Below are positions 54,752 through 63,518 of a DNA stretch of 64,000 nt, in pieces. The notes under the pieces were generated by a model. The model made no database searches, was not told the origin of the DNA, and was given only the letters and a program-made list of their open reading frames with translations. Numbering within the stretch: the stretch's first letter is position 1; each line of letters begins with the position of its first letter. The DNA comes from WTFY01 sp965220875. Its GTDB lineage: Bacteria > Pseudomonadota > Gammaproteobacteria > UBA4575. Position numbers and translations under genes: made by a program. Location: contig OZ244849.1 in NCBI GenBank assembly GCA_965220875.1, positions 1,798,001 through 1,862,000 of the forward strand, given 5' to 3'.

Positions 54752-55909
54752 TCAAGTAACACGTAACACGAGGCACGTTATGTCATCAGACTGAGGACTA
54801 TCGCCCACAAACTTCCGGACAGAATTAAAAACCATATCGGTCACTTCTTTCGCATCTCCAAAAGTGCCGTCCCGGAAAATCTGGCAAAACCTTTCCATCT
54901 CGAACAGCTCGCTATCCGATTTTTCAGCCTCGGATACTCCGTCTGTGTAAAACACAATCATGGAGCCAGACTCAAGGACAACAGTATTTTCCTGATACTC
55001 AAAATCATCTGCTACACCAAGTGCGATACCACCTGTTGTTTCTAGCAGCCCAACAGACATATCCGGCTTGACTATAATTGGAGGATTATGTCCACCGTTC
55101 GAGTAAACAAGTTCTTTAGTATTCGGGTCATATATGCCATACAGAAGTGTCACAAACGTCATGGCATCATTGTCCTCTGACAGCATCTTATTCACTTGGC
55201 TGAGAACAGAAGAAGGAGACCCGGAGGTTGCAGCACACGCCTTCAACAATGTGCGGCTGGCCATCATAAACATTGCAGCAGGAACTCCCTTATCTGAAAC
55301 GTCGGCAATAACCACACCAACTCTTCCGTCAGTAAATTCATATATATCGAAGAAATCTCCCCCTACAGAACGAGCCGGCACCATGCTGGCATACATGTCG
55401 AATTCTTTCTTGGTTGGGAAGGTTGTAGGAAGAATACTCTGCTGCATTCTCCGTGCCACGCCTAACTCGTTCTGGAGAGCAATTAGCTTGTCACGAGTTT
55501 CAAGTGCCTCTCGCCAAAGCTTAAGGTTATCCACCGTGCGCTCTATAGTAACTTTTAGATCAGTGAAATCTATTGGTTTCGTGACAAAATCAAATGCACC
55601 ACGGTTCATTGCAGTGCGAATATTGTCCATATCTCCATATGCAGAAACCATTACCGCTCGAATATCAGGATTCACCTCGGAAATTTGCGCCAGCATTGTC
55701 AACCCATCCATAACGGGCATGTTGATATCTGATAAAACAATATCAAATCCGCTGTCTTTGCGAAGAAGCTCTAATGCTTCAGCCCCATTGTGTGCAAATT
55801 CAAACTCGTATTGGCCGCGACGTATTTCACGCCGCATTTTCTGCACCATGAGTTCCTGCAAATCTACTTCGTCATCAACTACTAGTATTCGTACAGTATT
55901 ATCTCTCAC
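54752..55909 (-). CDS. Response regulator with PP2C (SpoIIE/RsbU-type) phosphatase output
   Basis: A 385-residue protein. The N-terminal receiver domain (about 1-125) has acidic residues in VVDDEVD, phosphoacceptor Asp 61 in IVLSDINMPVMDG and Lys 111 in FVTKPIDF. A helical linker leads to the PP2C domain (about 165-385), with metal Asp residues in SVGGDFFDIYEF, VVIADVSDKGVPAAMFM, VFYTDGVSEAE and QSDDITCLVLR. Phosphorylation of the receiver would control dephosphorylation of the STAS proteins. It is the first gene of the operon. Confidence 0.95.
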   Translation of the reverse strand: MRDNTVRILVVDDEVDLQELMVQKMRREIRRGQYEFEFAHNGAEALELLRKDSGFDIVLSDINMPVMDGLTMLAQISEVNPDIRAVMVSAYGDMDNIRTAMNRGAFDFVTKPIDFTDLKVTIERTVDNLKLWREALETRDKLIALQNELGVARRMQQSILPTTFPTKKEFDMYASMVPARSVGGDFFDIYEFTDGRVGVVIADVSDKGVPAAMFMMASRTLLKACAATSGSPSSVLSQVNKMLSEDNDAMTFVTLLYGIYDPNTKELVYSNGGHNPPIIVKPDMSVGLLETTGGIALGVADDFEYQENTVVLESGSMIVFYTDGVSEAEKSDSELFEMERFCQIFRDGTFGDAKEVTDMVFNSVRKFVGDSPQSDDITCLVLRVT

Positions 55910-56237
55910 TTAAACCTCACCAGATGCTCTGAATTGCTGTATTGGTAGGAAGATCCGGTTGGTAGACTTCATAAAAATGATTGTATCCAGAAATTTTGCA
56001 GAGAATCCCAGCAACACACTGTTTACACCAAATAATATACAGTTCCAGAACTACCTGCTAACCAAGTAGAACTGTCCGAATTCCTAATTACCGACTATGT
56101 ATTTCTCCACCAAATTTATTTCTGCAACAAAATTCTCGACTCGTAATACTATCAGCTTCTGAGAATGAAGCTAACCCTTTCAAGAGACTATTCACTACAG
56201 CGATAACTACAGATCCGGCTAGAAAATAACGATATCG
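55910..56237. other. Spacer between thrC and the partner-switching operon
   Basis: A 328-bp gap. The operon promoter is expected here, on the minus strand near 55920-56000. I see no gene and no hairpin terminator for thrC. Confidence 0.35.
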
Positions 56238-57374
56238 CTACAAGTCATCCAGTATCGATCGTCTTACTGAATCCAAATCTGCATCGATAGTCTCAAGCCT
56301 GGTATGACACTGCTTGATTGCGATATCTGGATCTTTCAGTCCATGCCCTGTCAAGGTACACACGACAGTGCTGCCATCCGGTACATTGCCTGACTCGATG
56401 TCATGCAGCGCGCCCGTAACCGAAGCAGCCGAAGCTGGCTCACAAAATATTCCCTCACTTGCTGCCAGCAGTCTTTGTGTATTCAAAATCTGCTCGTCGG
56501 AGAATGATCGAAACCACCCATTTGATTCTTTTATCGCAGCTTGAGCAAAATCCCAGCTTTGCGGGTTACCAATACGGATTGCTGTAGCAACTGTTTGAGG
56601 CTTTTCAACCACTTCGCCAGTGATGAATGGTGCAGCACCTGATGCCTGGTAACCTAGCATCTTGGGCCTTGATGTTACTTTCGGTAGAGAAATAAATGTA
56701 CAGTCGCCATTGCAAAAACCACAGGCCTGTGTGACATTTTGATTGTTCTCGGCTGCAAGTTCGGAATACCCTACCCAATGTGCAGATATATTCCCAGCAT
56801 TACCTACCGGCAGACAATGAAAATCCGGAGCACTTCCCAAGGTTTCCACGATCTCATATGAGGCAGTTTTCTGACCCTGCAAACGGTAAGGGTTAATCGA
56901 ATTTACAATTTTGACAGGAGTTTCGTCGGCAACTTTTCTCACCAGGGACATGCCATCATCAAAATTGCCACGAATCTGCAATATGATGGCTCCATGCATC
57001 ATCGCCTGCGCGAGCTTACCCATTGCAATATTGCCTTCCGGTATGAGCACGAAAGCCTTAATTCCTGCCCTAGCCGCGTAAGCAGCAGCAGAAGCTGACG
57101 TGTTTCCTGTTGAAGCACAAATCACAGCATGACACCCTTCCGATACAGCCCGTGTGATCGCAACGGTCATTCCTCTGTCTTTGAATGACCCAGTAGGGTT
57201 CATACCTTCGAGCTTCAGATACAGCTTGATTTCTTTCCTGTTGACGATGTCAAGATTTAGACATCGGACAAGTGGTGTATTTCCTTCATGAAGGCTGATA
57301 ACCCTGCAATCCTCAGGCAAGGGTAATACCGAACGATACCTTTCTATCAGACCAGTGTATGAGCCCGCATCCAT
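56238..57374 (-). CDS. thrC: Threonine synthase, with Cys-rich insertion
   Basis: A 378-residue PLP enzyme making threonine from O-phosphohomoserine. The PLP Lys is in NPTGSFKDRGMTVA, STGNTSASAAAYAARAG is the Asn/Ser motif, GNAGNISAHWVGY the phosphate cup, and EGIFCEPASAA the C-terminal motif. It is of the short (Thermus/actinobacterial) type. Between the helix after HWVGY and the MLGYQASGAAPF segment it carries about 20 extra residues with three cysteines, CGFCNGDC. It lies 13 bp downstream of hom, in the usual operon. Confidence 0.93.
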   Translation of the reverse strand: MDAGSYTGLIERYRSVLPLPEDCRVISLHEGNTPLVRCLNLDIVNRKEIKLYLKLEGMNPTGSFKDRGMTVAITRAVSEGCHAVICASTGNTSASAAAYAARAGIKAFVLIPEGNIAMGKLAQAMMHGAIILQIRGNFDDGMSLVRKVADETPVKIVNSINPYRLQGQKTASYEIVETLGSAPDFHCLPVGNAGNISAHWVGYSELAAENNQNVTQACGFCNGDCTFISLPKVTSRPKMLGYQASGAAPFITGEVVEKPQTVATAIRIGNPQSWDFAQAAIKESNGWFRSFSDEQILNTQRLLAASEGIFCEPASAASVTGALHDIESGNVPDGSTVVCTLTGHGLKDPDIAIKQCHTRLETIDADLDSVRRSILDDL

Positions 57375-57387
57375 ATCACAAAATCAT

Positions 57388-58701
57388 TCAAGTAAGTGTT
57401 TCCAGTCGAATCAAGGTAATCCTGCTCGTAACAACATCCAGTTCTTCAATCTCTGCAATTGCGCCTTTCATGTTCTTCTCATTCACGCGGTGCGTAAGAA
57501 TGATAATCGGCACACTGGCAGCTCTAGCGTCCTGCTCCTTTTGGATGATAGCTTCAATACTAATTTTATGAGCAGCAAATATCCTTGTAACATCTGCCAG
57601 CACACCGGGGCGGTCTAAAACATGTATGCGCAGGTAGTACGCAGTGTAAACTTCATCTATTGACAGGACCGGTATGTCAGATAATGAACCAGGCTGAAAT
57701 GCCAAATGCGGCACGCGATTTTCCGGGTCAGTTGTAAGCGCCCGCACAACGTCTACTAGGTCGGCCACAACAGCTGAGCCTGTAGGTTCAGCTCCAGCAC
57801 CTGGACCATAATACAGGCTTTGTCCCAAGGCATCCGCCTTGACTATCACTGCATTCATAACTCCATCCACATTGGCAATCAGTCTACTGCAAGGAATCAA
57901 GGCAGGATGTACCCTGAGTTCAAGTCCAGATTCAGTGCGTCTTGCGATCCCCAAGTGTTTGATTCTATATCCCAGCTCTGATGCATATGCGACGTCAATA
58001 CCAGAGATTCCAGTAATTCCCTCGGTATGTACTTTTTCAAACTGCAAGGGGACTCCAAATGCAACAGATGCGAGTATCGTCAGCTTGTGGGCGGCATCAG
58101 TTCCCTGAATGTCGAAGCTAGGGTCTGCCTCAGCATAACCAAGCCGCTGGGCTTCCTTAAGCACTTCATCGAAATCCCTGCCTTTATCGCACATCTCGGT
58201 TAAAATAAAGTTCCCGGTGCCATTGATTACTCCTGCAAGCCATAGTATGGAATTTGCGGCCAGGCCTTCGCGCAATGCCTTGATGATAGGTATTCCGCCT
58301 GCAACTGCCGCCTCAAATGCAACCGCTACACCTTTGTCTTGTGCTCGTTGAAAAATTTCATTGCCATGAAACGCGATTAGAGCCTTATTTGCCGTCACTA
58401 CATGCTTTCCATGGTCTATGGCCATGAGTACCAGCTTAAGTGCGTCATCTGTCCCACCCATCAGTTCCAGCACTATTTTGACGTCTGGATCACTTACTAC
58501 TTTTTCAGGGTCAGCAGTAAGTGTCATGCCGGCAATATCACAGTCGCGCTGTTTGTTTAAATCACGTACACATGCGATGGATATACATATACCTCGACCA
58601 GCTCGGCGCGCAATTTCGTCAGCGTTGCGCTGCAATATACTCGCTGCACCGCTACCGACTGTACCTAATCCCAACACGCCGACTTTTACTGCTTCCAACA
58701 T
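57388..58701 (-). CDS. hom: Homoserine dehydrogenase
   Basis: A 437-residue NAD(P)-dependent enzyme of the threonine/methionine pathway. The Rossmann motif is VGVLGLGTVGSGAASIL, the catalytic domain has TANKALIAFHG, AAVAGGIPIIKALREGL and GYAEADPSFDIQGTDAAHKLTIL (read in parts), and a C-terminal ACT domain (about 360-430, DRPGVLADVTRIFAAH) gives likely threonine feedback control. It is the monofunctional form, without an aspartokinase part. Confidence 0.97.
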   Translation of the reverse strand: MLEAVKVGVLGLGTVGSGAASILQRNADEIARRAGRGICISIACVRDLNKQRDCDIAGMTLTADPEKVVSDPDVKIVLELMGGTDDALKLVLMAIDHGKHVVTANKALIAFHGNEIFQRAQDKGVAVAFEAAVAGGIPIIKALREGLAANSILWLAGVINGTGNFILTEMCDKGRDFDEVLKEAQRLGYAEADPSFDIQGTDAAHKLTILASVAFGVPLQFEKVHTEGITGISGIDVAYASELGYRIKHLGIARRTESGLELRVHPALIPCSRLIANVDGVMNAVIVKADALGQSLYYGPGAGAEPTGSAVVADLVDVVRALTTDPENRVPHLAFQPGSLSDIPVLSIDEVYTAYYLRIHVLDRPGVLADVTRIFAAHKISIEAIIQKEQDARAASVPIIILTHRVNEKNMKGAIAEIEELDVVTSRITLIRLETLT

Positions 58702-58957
58702 TTTCTAGCTTTTACTTGATGTATTGATGTTCTACTTGTCGTTTTGCAAAGAAAACAAGCCCCATTCTCCTGCCTAGACAAGTTTCAAAGAGTAACCTGG
58801 TTCACCAGAACTTAAAGTTTTTAACGTTTGTTAGTATGCAAACATAGGATATTACAGTAAGAAATGTGTCGTTACCCAGCCATGCCTGAACCTTTTGTCG
58901 TGTAGCGATACCTGATGCTAAGAGCTTTACAAATGCATATTTCGGCAGGCGTTGCCA

Positions 58958-60136
58958 TTAAGCTCCTTTTTTCAGCATTTTCCGAATACTCCGAACAGCT
59001 TGCCGTGTACGATGCTGATTTTCTATCAAGCTAAACCGAACATGCGAGTCCCCATGCTGACCAAACCCAATTCCAGGGGATACTGCAACATGGGCTTCTT
59101 TCAGTAATATTTTTGAAAACTCGAGTGAACCCAATTGACGATAAGGCTCGGGAATCTTGGCCCATACAAACATTGTAGCCATAGGCTTCGTAACTTCCCA
59201 TCCTGCATTGTTCAGGCCTTCACACAATATATCACGTCGATGTTTGTAGGTTGCACACACTTCTTCTATAACATCCCGAGAACTGTCCAAGGCAGTAATG
59301 GATGCAACCTGGATAGGCGTGAAAATACCATAGTCCAGATAGGATTTCAGTCGTGCCAGTGCCTCAACCAGAGAAGAGTTCCCACACATAAACCCAACTC
59401 TCCAGCCGGGCATATTGTATGTCTTGGACATTGAATAAAATTCAACTGCAATCTCTTTTGCACCCGGTACCTGCAATACAGAGGGAGCTTTATAACCATC
59501 AAAAGTGATTTCTGCATATGCAATATCGTGGACCAGCCATATCGCATGTTCTTTGGCAATTTCCACAATTTTCACCAAGAACGCCAAGTCTACGCATTTT
59601 GTTGTCGGGTTACACGGGAAATTCAAAATCAACATCTTTGGCATAGGCCAAGACCCTTTTATGGCTTTTTCCAATTCGAAAAAAAATTCTTCGTCTTCCG
59701 CTAACGGGACATAAATAATTTCTGCTCCAGCAATTACGCAGCCATATGGGTGAATGGGATAGGCAGGATCCGGTACTAGTACAGCATCACCTGGCCCGAC
59801 AACTGAAAGAGCCAAATGCGCCAGGCCTTCTTTCGATCCAATGGTCACAATGGCTTCTGTCTCTGGATCAATTACGACGTTGAATTTCCGCATGTACCAA
59901 TCGGATATTGCCTTGCGTAACTTCGGGATTCCGCGAGATAGCGAATACCGATGTGTGTCCTCCCTCAAAACAACTTGTGCGAGTTTTTCTGAAATATGCT
60001 TCGGAGGCGGCTGGTCAGGATTGCCCATGCCAAAATCAACGATATCCTCACCACGAGCCCTGGCGCTGGATTTAAGCTCATTTACGATATTAAATACGTA
60101 GGGAGGAAGACGTGAAATTCTTGCAAAATTATTCAT
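58958..60136 (-). CDS. alaC: Alanine transaminase AlaC type
   Basis: A 392-residue class I/II aminotransferase. GNPDQPPPKHI near the start, NFPCNPTTKCVD, and the PLP Lys in SMSKTYNMPGWRVGF are typical of AlaC. It makes alanine from pyruvate with glutamate. The ATG at 60136 is preceded by a TTG. It heads the minus-strand alaC-hom-thrC arrangement seen in many gammaproteobacteria, but the 256-bp gap to hom suggests separate transcription. Confidence 0.92.
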   Translation of the reverse strand: MNNFARISRLPPYVFNIVNELKSSARARGEDIVDFGMGNPDQPPPKHISEKLAQVVLREDTHRYSLSRGIPKLRKAISDWYMRKFNVVIDPETEAIVTIGSKEGLAHLALSVVGPGDAVLVPDPAYPIHPYGCVIAGAEIIYVPLAEDEEFFFELEKAIKGSWPMPKMLILNFPCNPTTKCVDLAFLVKIVEIAKEHAIWLVHDIAYAEITFDGYKAPSVLQVPGAKEIAVEFYSMSKTYNMPGWRVGFMCGNSSLVEALARLKSYLDYGIFTPIQVASITALDSSRDVIEEVCATYKHRRDILCEGLNNAGWEVTKPMATMFVWAKIPEPYRQLGSLEFSKILLKEAHVAVSPGIGFGQHGDSHVRFSLIENQHRTRQAVRSIRKMLKKGA

Positions 60137-60241
60137 CAAGTTCCCTGATCATTATCAGTACAAGGTATAATACTTCGTGAACTCCAAGCTTAATTATCAT
60201 TTTATACCCGCTCACTCTATATTCATCCACTTGTAGCATAG

Positions 60242-60616
60242 ATGGATATAACCAGAGACTTCAGCGATTCTGAGTTTGCAATTACTGGCTATCAAAACGG
60301 CCAGGTACTGATCAACAATGAACCTTATTCCAAAAGCCTCATTGTCTGCCCAGACAGACTGATCACCACCTGGAATGTACACCACATTCACCAACTCAAG
60401 CCCAGTACACTGTCTGTAATGCTCGACCTGCAGCCGGAAGTTGTCCTGATTGGCACAGGAGAAAAGATGTGCTGCCCTATGGGTGTAACGATGGCTTGGT
60501 TCGCCAAACAAAAAATTGGACTTGAAACTATGAGTACTGCAGCTGTCTGTAGAACATTCGGTTTCTTAGTCTCAGAAGGAAGACGAGCAGCCGCTGCTTT
60601 CATATTCCCTGATTAG
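60242..60616 (+). CDS. Mth938-like domain protein
   Basis: A 124-residue soluble protein. LKPSTLSVMLDLQPEVVLIGTGEKM and ETMSTAAVCRTFGFLVSEGR (read in parts) are typical of the Mth938/DUF498 fold, related to the mitochondrial complex I assembly factor NDUFAF3. The bacterial role is not established. TATAAT at 60166-60171 could serve its promoter. It converges with nlpD, with 6 bp between stops, occupying the place where rpoS often follows nlpD. Confidence 0.9.
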   Translation: MDITRDFSDSEFAITGYQNGQVLINNEPYSKSLIVCPDRLITTWNVHHIHQLKPSTLSVMLDLQPEVVLIGTGEKMCCPMGVTMAWFAKQKIGLETMSTAAVCRTFGFLVSEGRRAAAAFIFPD

Positions 60617-60622
60617 ACTCCA

Positions 60623-61381
60623 TCATTCTTTTGGAAGATAGCGCAACGGATCAACAGGCTTGCCAAACTTGCGGATCTCGAAATGTAGCCTGGGAGAATT
60701 TGTTCCTGTGCTTCCGAGCTCTGCAATCTTTTGCCCACGAGTAACCACTTTTCCCTCCTTGACAAGCAACCGGCTGTTATGTGCATAGGCACTCAGATAC
60801 TGTTCACTGTGCTTTACTATGATCAGGTTACCGTATCCAGGTAGTCCGCTGCCACTGTATACGACTTTCCCTGAAGAAGCGGCTAGGACTGCCTGACCTA
60901 CCTTCCCTGAAATGTCGATTCCTTTATTGCCTCTTCCTTTCACAGAGAATTTCCGAATTACTTTCCCTCTGGTTGGCCAAGTCCACCCGTGCTGAGCCTG
61001 TTTTGCTATGGTGGATGGTTTGATGGAATCTTTTGTTTGCTGCTTTATTGGCTTTCGATTTGTGGCTGCTGCAGCTGCAGGCACTTCAGTCCTCTTTCTG
61101 GTAACTGAGCTGAGTCTACGATCTTTTGACGGGGCGGATAGCTTAAGCAGAATCTTTTGCCCCGGAAAAATTGTGTACGGCTTTCCAATTTTATTCCATG
61201 CAGCCAGTTCCTGGTAATCTAATCCATGTTGGTAGGCAATCGAGTACAGGGTATCTCCTTTAAGCACTGTATGATACTTTTTTTCATACTGGTAATAGAC
61301 TGGCCTGTCTGGCTCTGTCGAGCACGCAGCCAGAATGCATGAGATGATTATTGCGGTTGCAAGTCGCGCGCGAACACACAT
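60623..61381 (-). CDS. nlpD: Murein hydrolase activator NlpD
   Basis: A 252-residue outer-membrane lipoprotein. The lipobox is SCILAAC near residue 20. A LysM domain covers about 38-83 (YHTVLKGDTLYSIAYQHGLD read in part), a linker follows, then an M23 fold (about 145-250). The M23 zinc residues are degraded: the usual HxGxD region reads NKGIDI and the HLHFE motif reads RLHFEIR. It is therefore probably an activator of an amidase, not a peptidase. The ATG overlaps the yqaA stop (TGATG). Confidence 0.93.
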   Translation of the reverse strand: MCVRARLATAIIISCILAACSTEPDRPVYYQYEKKYHTVLKGDTLYSIAYQHGLDYQELAAWNKIGKPYTIFPGQKILLKLSAPSKDRRLSSVTRKRTEVPAAAAATNRKPIKQQTKDSIKPSTIAKQAQHGWTWPTRGKVIRKFSVKGRGNKGIDISGKVGQAVLAASSGKVVYSGSGLPGYGNLIIVKHSEQYLSAYAHNSRLLVKEGKVVTRGQKIAELGSTGTNSPRLHFEIRKFGKPVDPLRYLPKE

Positions 61382-61965
61382 CAATGGAAATACATGGAGT
61401 AACTAAGAACCAAAACAAGCAGTAGTACTGTTATCCAACCCAGCACTTCTACATGCTTCATAACCCAGGGTTCGAACTTAGGCCCAGCATACTTAAGCAA
61501 TCCTGCAACCAGAAAAAATCGGGCTCCCCTTCCAATAAAGGATGCAGCTAAAAACGGGATAATCGCGAGAGACAAGAATCCGGCAGTGATTGTAAACAAC
61601 TTATATGGAATGGGGGAAAATCCTGCAACTAAAATGATCCACACCCCCCACTCACCAAGCCAAGCTTTCGTAGTTTCAAATTCTGGCCAGTAGGAAGAGC
61701 TTTGCAGCCAAGGCTCGATATATTCATACGCAAAAGCTCCAATCGCATATCCGAATACACCGCCTAAAACAGAGGCAACCGTTGTAAGAAACGCAAACCA
61801 CCAGGCGCGGTCTGGCCTTGCTACTGACATAGGTGCAAGCAATACATCCGGTGGCACTGGGAAAAAAGATGACTCTATAAAACTTAATCCAGCCAGATAG
61901 TAGCTTGCATGAGGATGCTTAGAATAGGCCATCATTTTTTCCCAGAGGCTTGCAAACATAACCAT
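61381..61965 (-). CDS. yqaA: YqaA family DedA-like membrane protein
   Basis: A 194-residue inner-membrane protein with about five hydrophobic segments. FIESSFFPVPPDVLLAPMSVARP, GYAIGAFAYEYIEPWL and LVAGFSPIPYKLFTITAGF (read in parts) are the SNARE-associated/DedA signature of YqaA. DedA proteins are linked to lipid carrier recycling and membrane potential. It is 9 bp after pcm and overlaps nlpD, in the surE-pcm-yqaA-nlpD order. Confidence 0.92.
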   Translation of the reverse strand: MVMFASLWEKMMAYSKHPHASYYLAGLSFIESSFFPVPPDVLLAPMSVARPDRAWWFAFLTTVASVLGGVFGYAIGAFAYEYIEPWLQSSSYWPEFETTKAWLGEWGVWIILVAGFSPIPYKLFTITAGFLSLAIIPFLAASFIGRGARFFLVAGLLKYAGPKFEPWVMKHVEVLGWITVLLLVLVLSYSMYFH

Positions 61966-61974
61966 TACAAGTTG

Positions 61975-62646
61975 CTACGAGCTAACCATACCCTGGATCA
62001 ATGGCACAAAACTCACGCCCCCTAGGTTTTCCTGTTCAAGACATCCATGGACCTTGCGCAGCAGAACCAAGTTCTGTGAACCCGGTGACTCACCTACAGG
62101 AATCACAAGCCGTCCATTTTCTGCCAGCTGATCTATAAGCGCAGATGGAATTTCGCTTGGTGCTGCAGTCACCACTACCGCATCATATGGAGCATAGCCT
62201 TCCCAGCCCATGACCCCATCCGACAACTTGAACCTGATATTGCGCAAACCCAGACGCATTGCCCGTAATCGTGCCTGCCGATAGAGGGGCTCAATTCGTT
62301 CAACAGTGTAAACTTGGTCAACCAGTGCAGCGAGAACTGCTGCTTGATAACCCGACCCGGTACCTATCTCTAGAACTTTTTTTGGTACGCCATCGAACAT
62401 TATTGCCTGCGTCATACAGGCAACAACATAAGGTTGCGAAATTGTCTGCTTGTGGCCAATAGGCAAGGCAATGTCTTCGTAGGCGCGTGAAGACAAGGCT
62501 TCGTCTACAAACAGGTGCCTTGGCGTCATACGCAAAGCTTCCAGTACACGTGTGTCCTGGATGCCACGCGCTTTCAGGCGTGCAACCAAACGATCACGTG
62601 TGCGCTGCGAAGTCATGCCTTTCCCTTCTAGTTGCATGCGCTTCAC
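61975..62646 (-). CDS. pcm: Protein-L-isoaspartate O-methyltransferase
   Basis: A 223-residue SAM-dependent repair enzyme. Key motifs are ALPIGHKQTISQPYVVACM, VLEIGTGSGYQAAVLA (SAM loop) and VYTVERIEPLY. The length is normal. It starts 22 bp after the surE stop. Confidence 0.97.
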   Translation of the reverse strand: MKRMQLEGKGMTSQRTRDRLVARLKARGIQDTRVLEALRMTPRHLFVDEALSSRAYEDIALPIGHKQTISQPYVVACMTQAIMFDGVPKKVLEIGTGSGYQAAVLAALVDQVYTVERIEPLYRQARLRAMRLGLRNIRFKLSDGVMGWEGYAPYDAVVVTAAPSEIPSALIDQLAENGRLVIPVGESPGSQNLVLLRKVHGCLEQENLGGVSFVPLIQGMVSS

Positions 62647-62668
62647 GAGTTACTGAGTTACCAGATGA

Positions 62669-63424
62669 TCAAGTTATCTTGCACTCGGATATCCAGTCCT
62701 CTACAGGTTTCATAGCCTTGTAATGAGTAAGGTCAAGGTGCAAAGGCGTAACTGAAACATACCCGTTTTTGACTGCATGAAAATCTGTGCCAGGACCGGC
62801 ATCCTGCTCAGGTCCTGCCGCACCTACCCAATATATGGGCTTCCCGCGCGGGTCAAAAGATTTGATCACCGGTTCGGCCTTGTGTCGACTGCCTAGGCGG
62901 GTAGTCTTCATGCCTCGCATTTCATGTTTTGGCACATCAGGTATATTGACGTTTATAATCAAATCTTGCGGCAACTGCTTCGTAGCAAGCTTGGAGATAA
63001 TTTCATGGCTTACTTTCGCGCAGACTGACAAATTGCATGGCCTGCGAGAAGTGGCTGAAATGGCTACTGCTGGCAAACCCAAGAAACGACCCTCCATGGC
63101 AGCAGCAACCGTGCCAGAATATATCACGTCATCCCCCAGGTTGGCTCCCATGTTGATCCCTGCAATAACTATGTCAGGCTCGTCTTCAATCAAGCCTGTA
63201 ATCGCAAGATGTACACAATCCGTGGGGGTACCCTCAATGCTATACCAGTTTTCTGTAGCTGAATATGCACGAATTGGCGCATCAAGCGTCAGGGAGTTGC
63301 TGGATGCGCTATGGTCTCGGCTTGGAGCCACTACAGTAATCTTGCCCAAGGGCGAGAGTGCTTTTGCCAGGACCTTAAGCCCTTCTGAATTTATACCATC
63401 ATCATTGCTGAGTAACAGATGCAT
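62669..63424 (-). CDS. surE: 5'/3'-nucleotidase SurE
   Basis: A 251-residue metal-dependent phosphatase. LLSNDDGINSEGLKVLA carries the metal Asp pair at the start, PSRDHSASSNSLTL the Ser and Asn, and GINMGANLGDDVIYSGTVAAAMEG the nucleotide-site Asn residues (read in parts). The length is typical. It is the first gene of the surE-pcm-yqaA-nlpD unit and divergent from the Smr gene. Confidence 0.97.
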   Translation of the reverse strand: MHLLLSNDDGINSEGLKVLAKALSPLGKITVVAPSRDHSASSNSLTLDAPIRAYSATENWYSIEGTPTDCVHLAITGLIEDEPDIVIAGINMGANLGDDVIYSGTVAAAMEGRFLGLPAVAISATSRRPCNLSVCAKVSHEIISKLATKQLPQDLIINVNIPDVPKHEMRGMKTTRLGSRHKAEPVIKSFDPRGKPIYWVGAAGPEQDAGPGTDFHAVKNGYVSVTPLHLDLTHYKAMKPVEDWISECKIT

Positions 63425-63518
63425 TGCTACCGTGAAAAATTGTTACTGTGGGAAGTAGAATCAAACTAAAATATGTCACGAATCCTAGCAAATTAATGCG
63501 CCAAAATGGAATTTATAT

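Noticed and set aside
55134..55913. A 259-codon plus-strand open frame opposite the receiver-PP2C gene
   Set aside because: It is Ser/Thr/Arg-rich and exactly antisense to a well supported gene; a typical mirror frame.
62787..63458. A 223-codon frame antisense to surE
   Set aside because: SurE motifs on the other strand are unmistakable, and this frame has no recognisable features.
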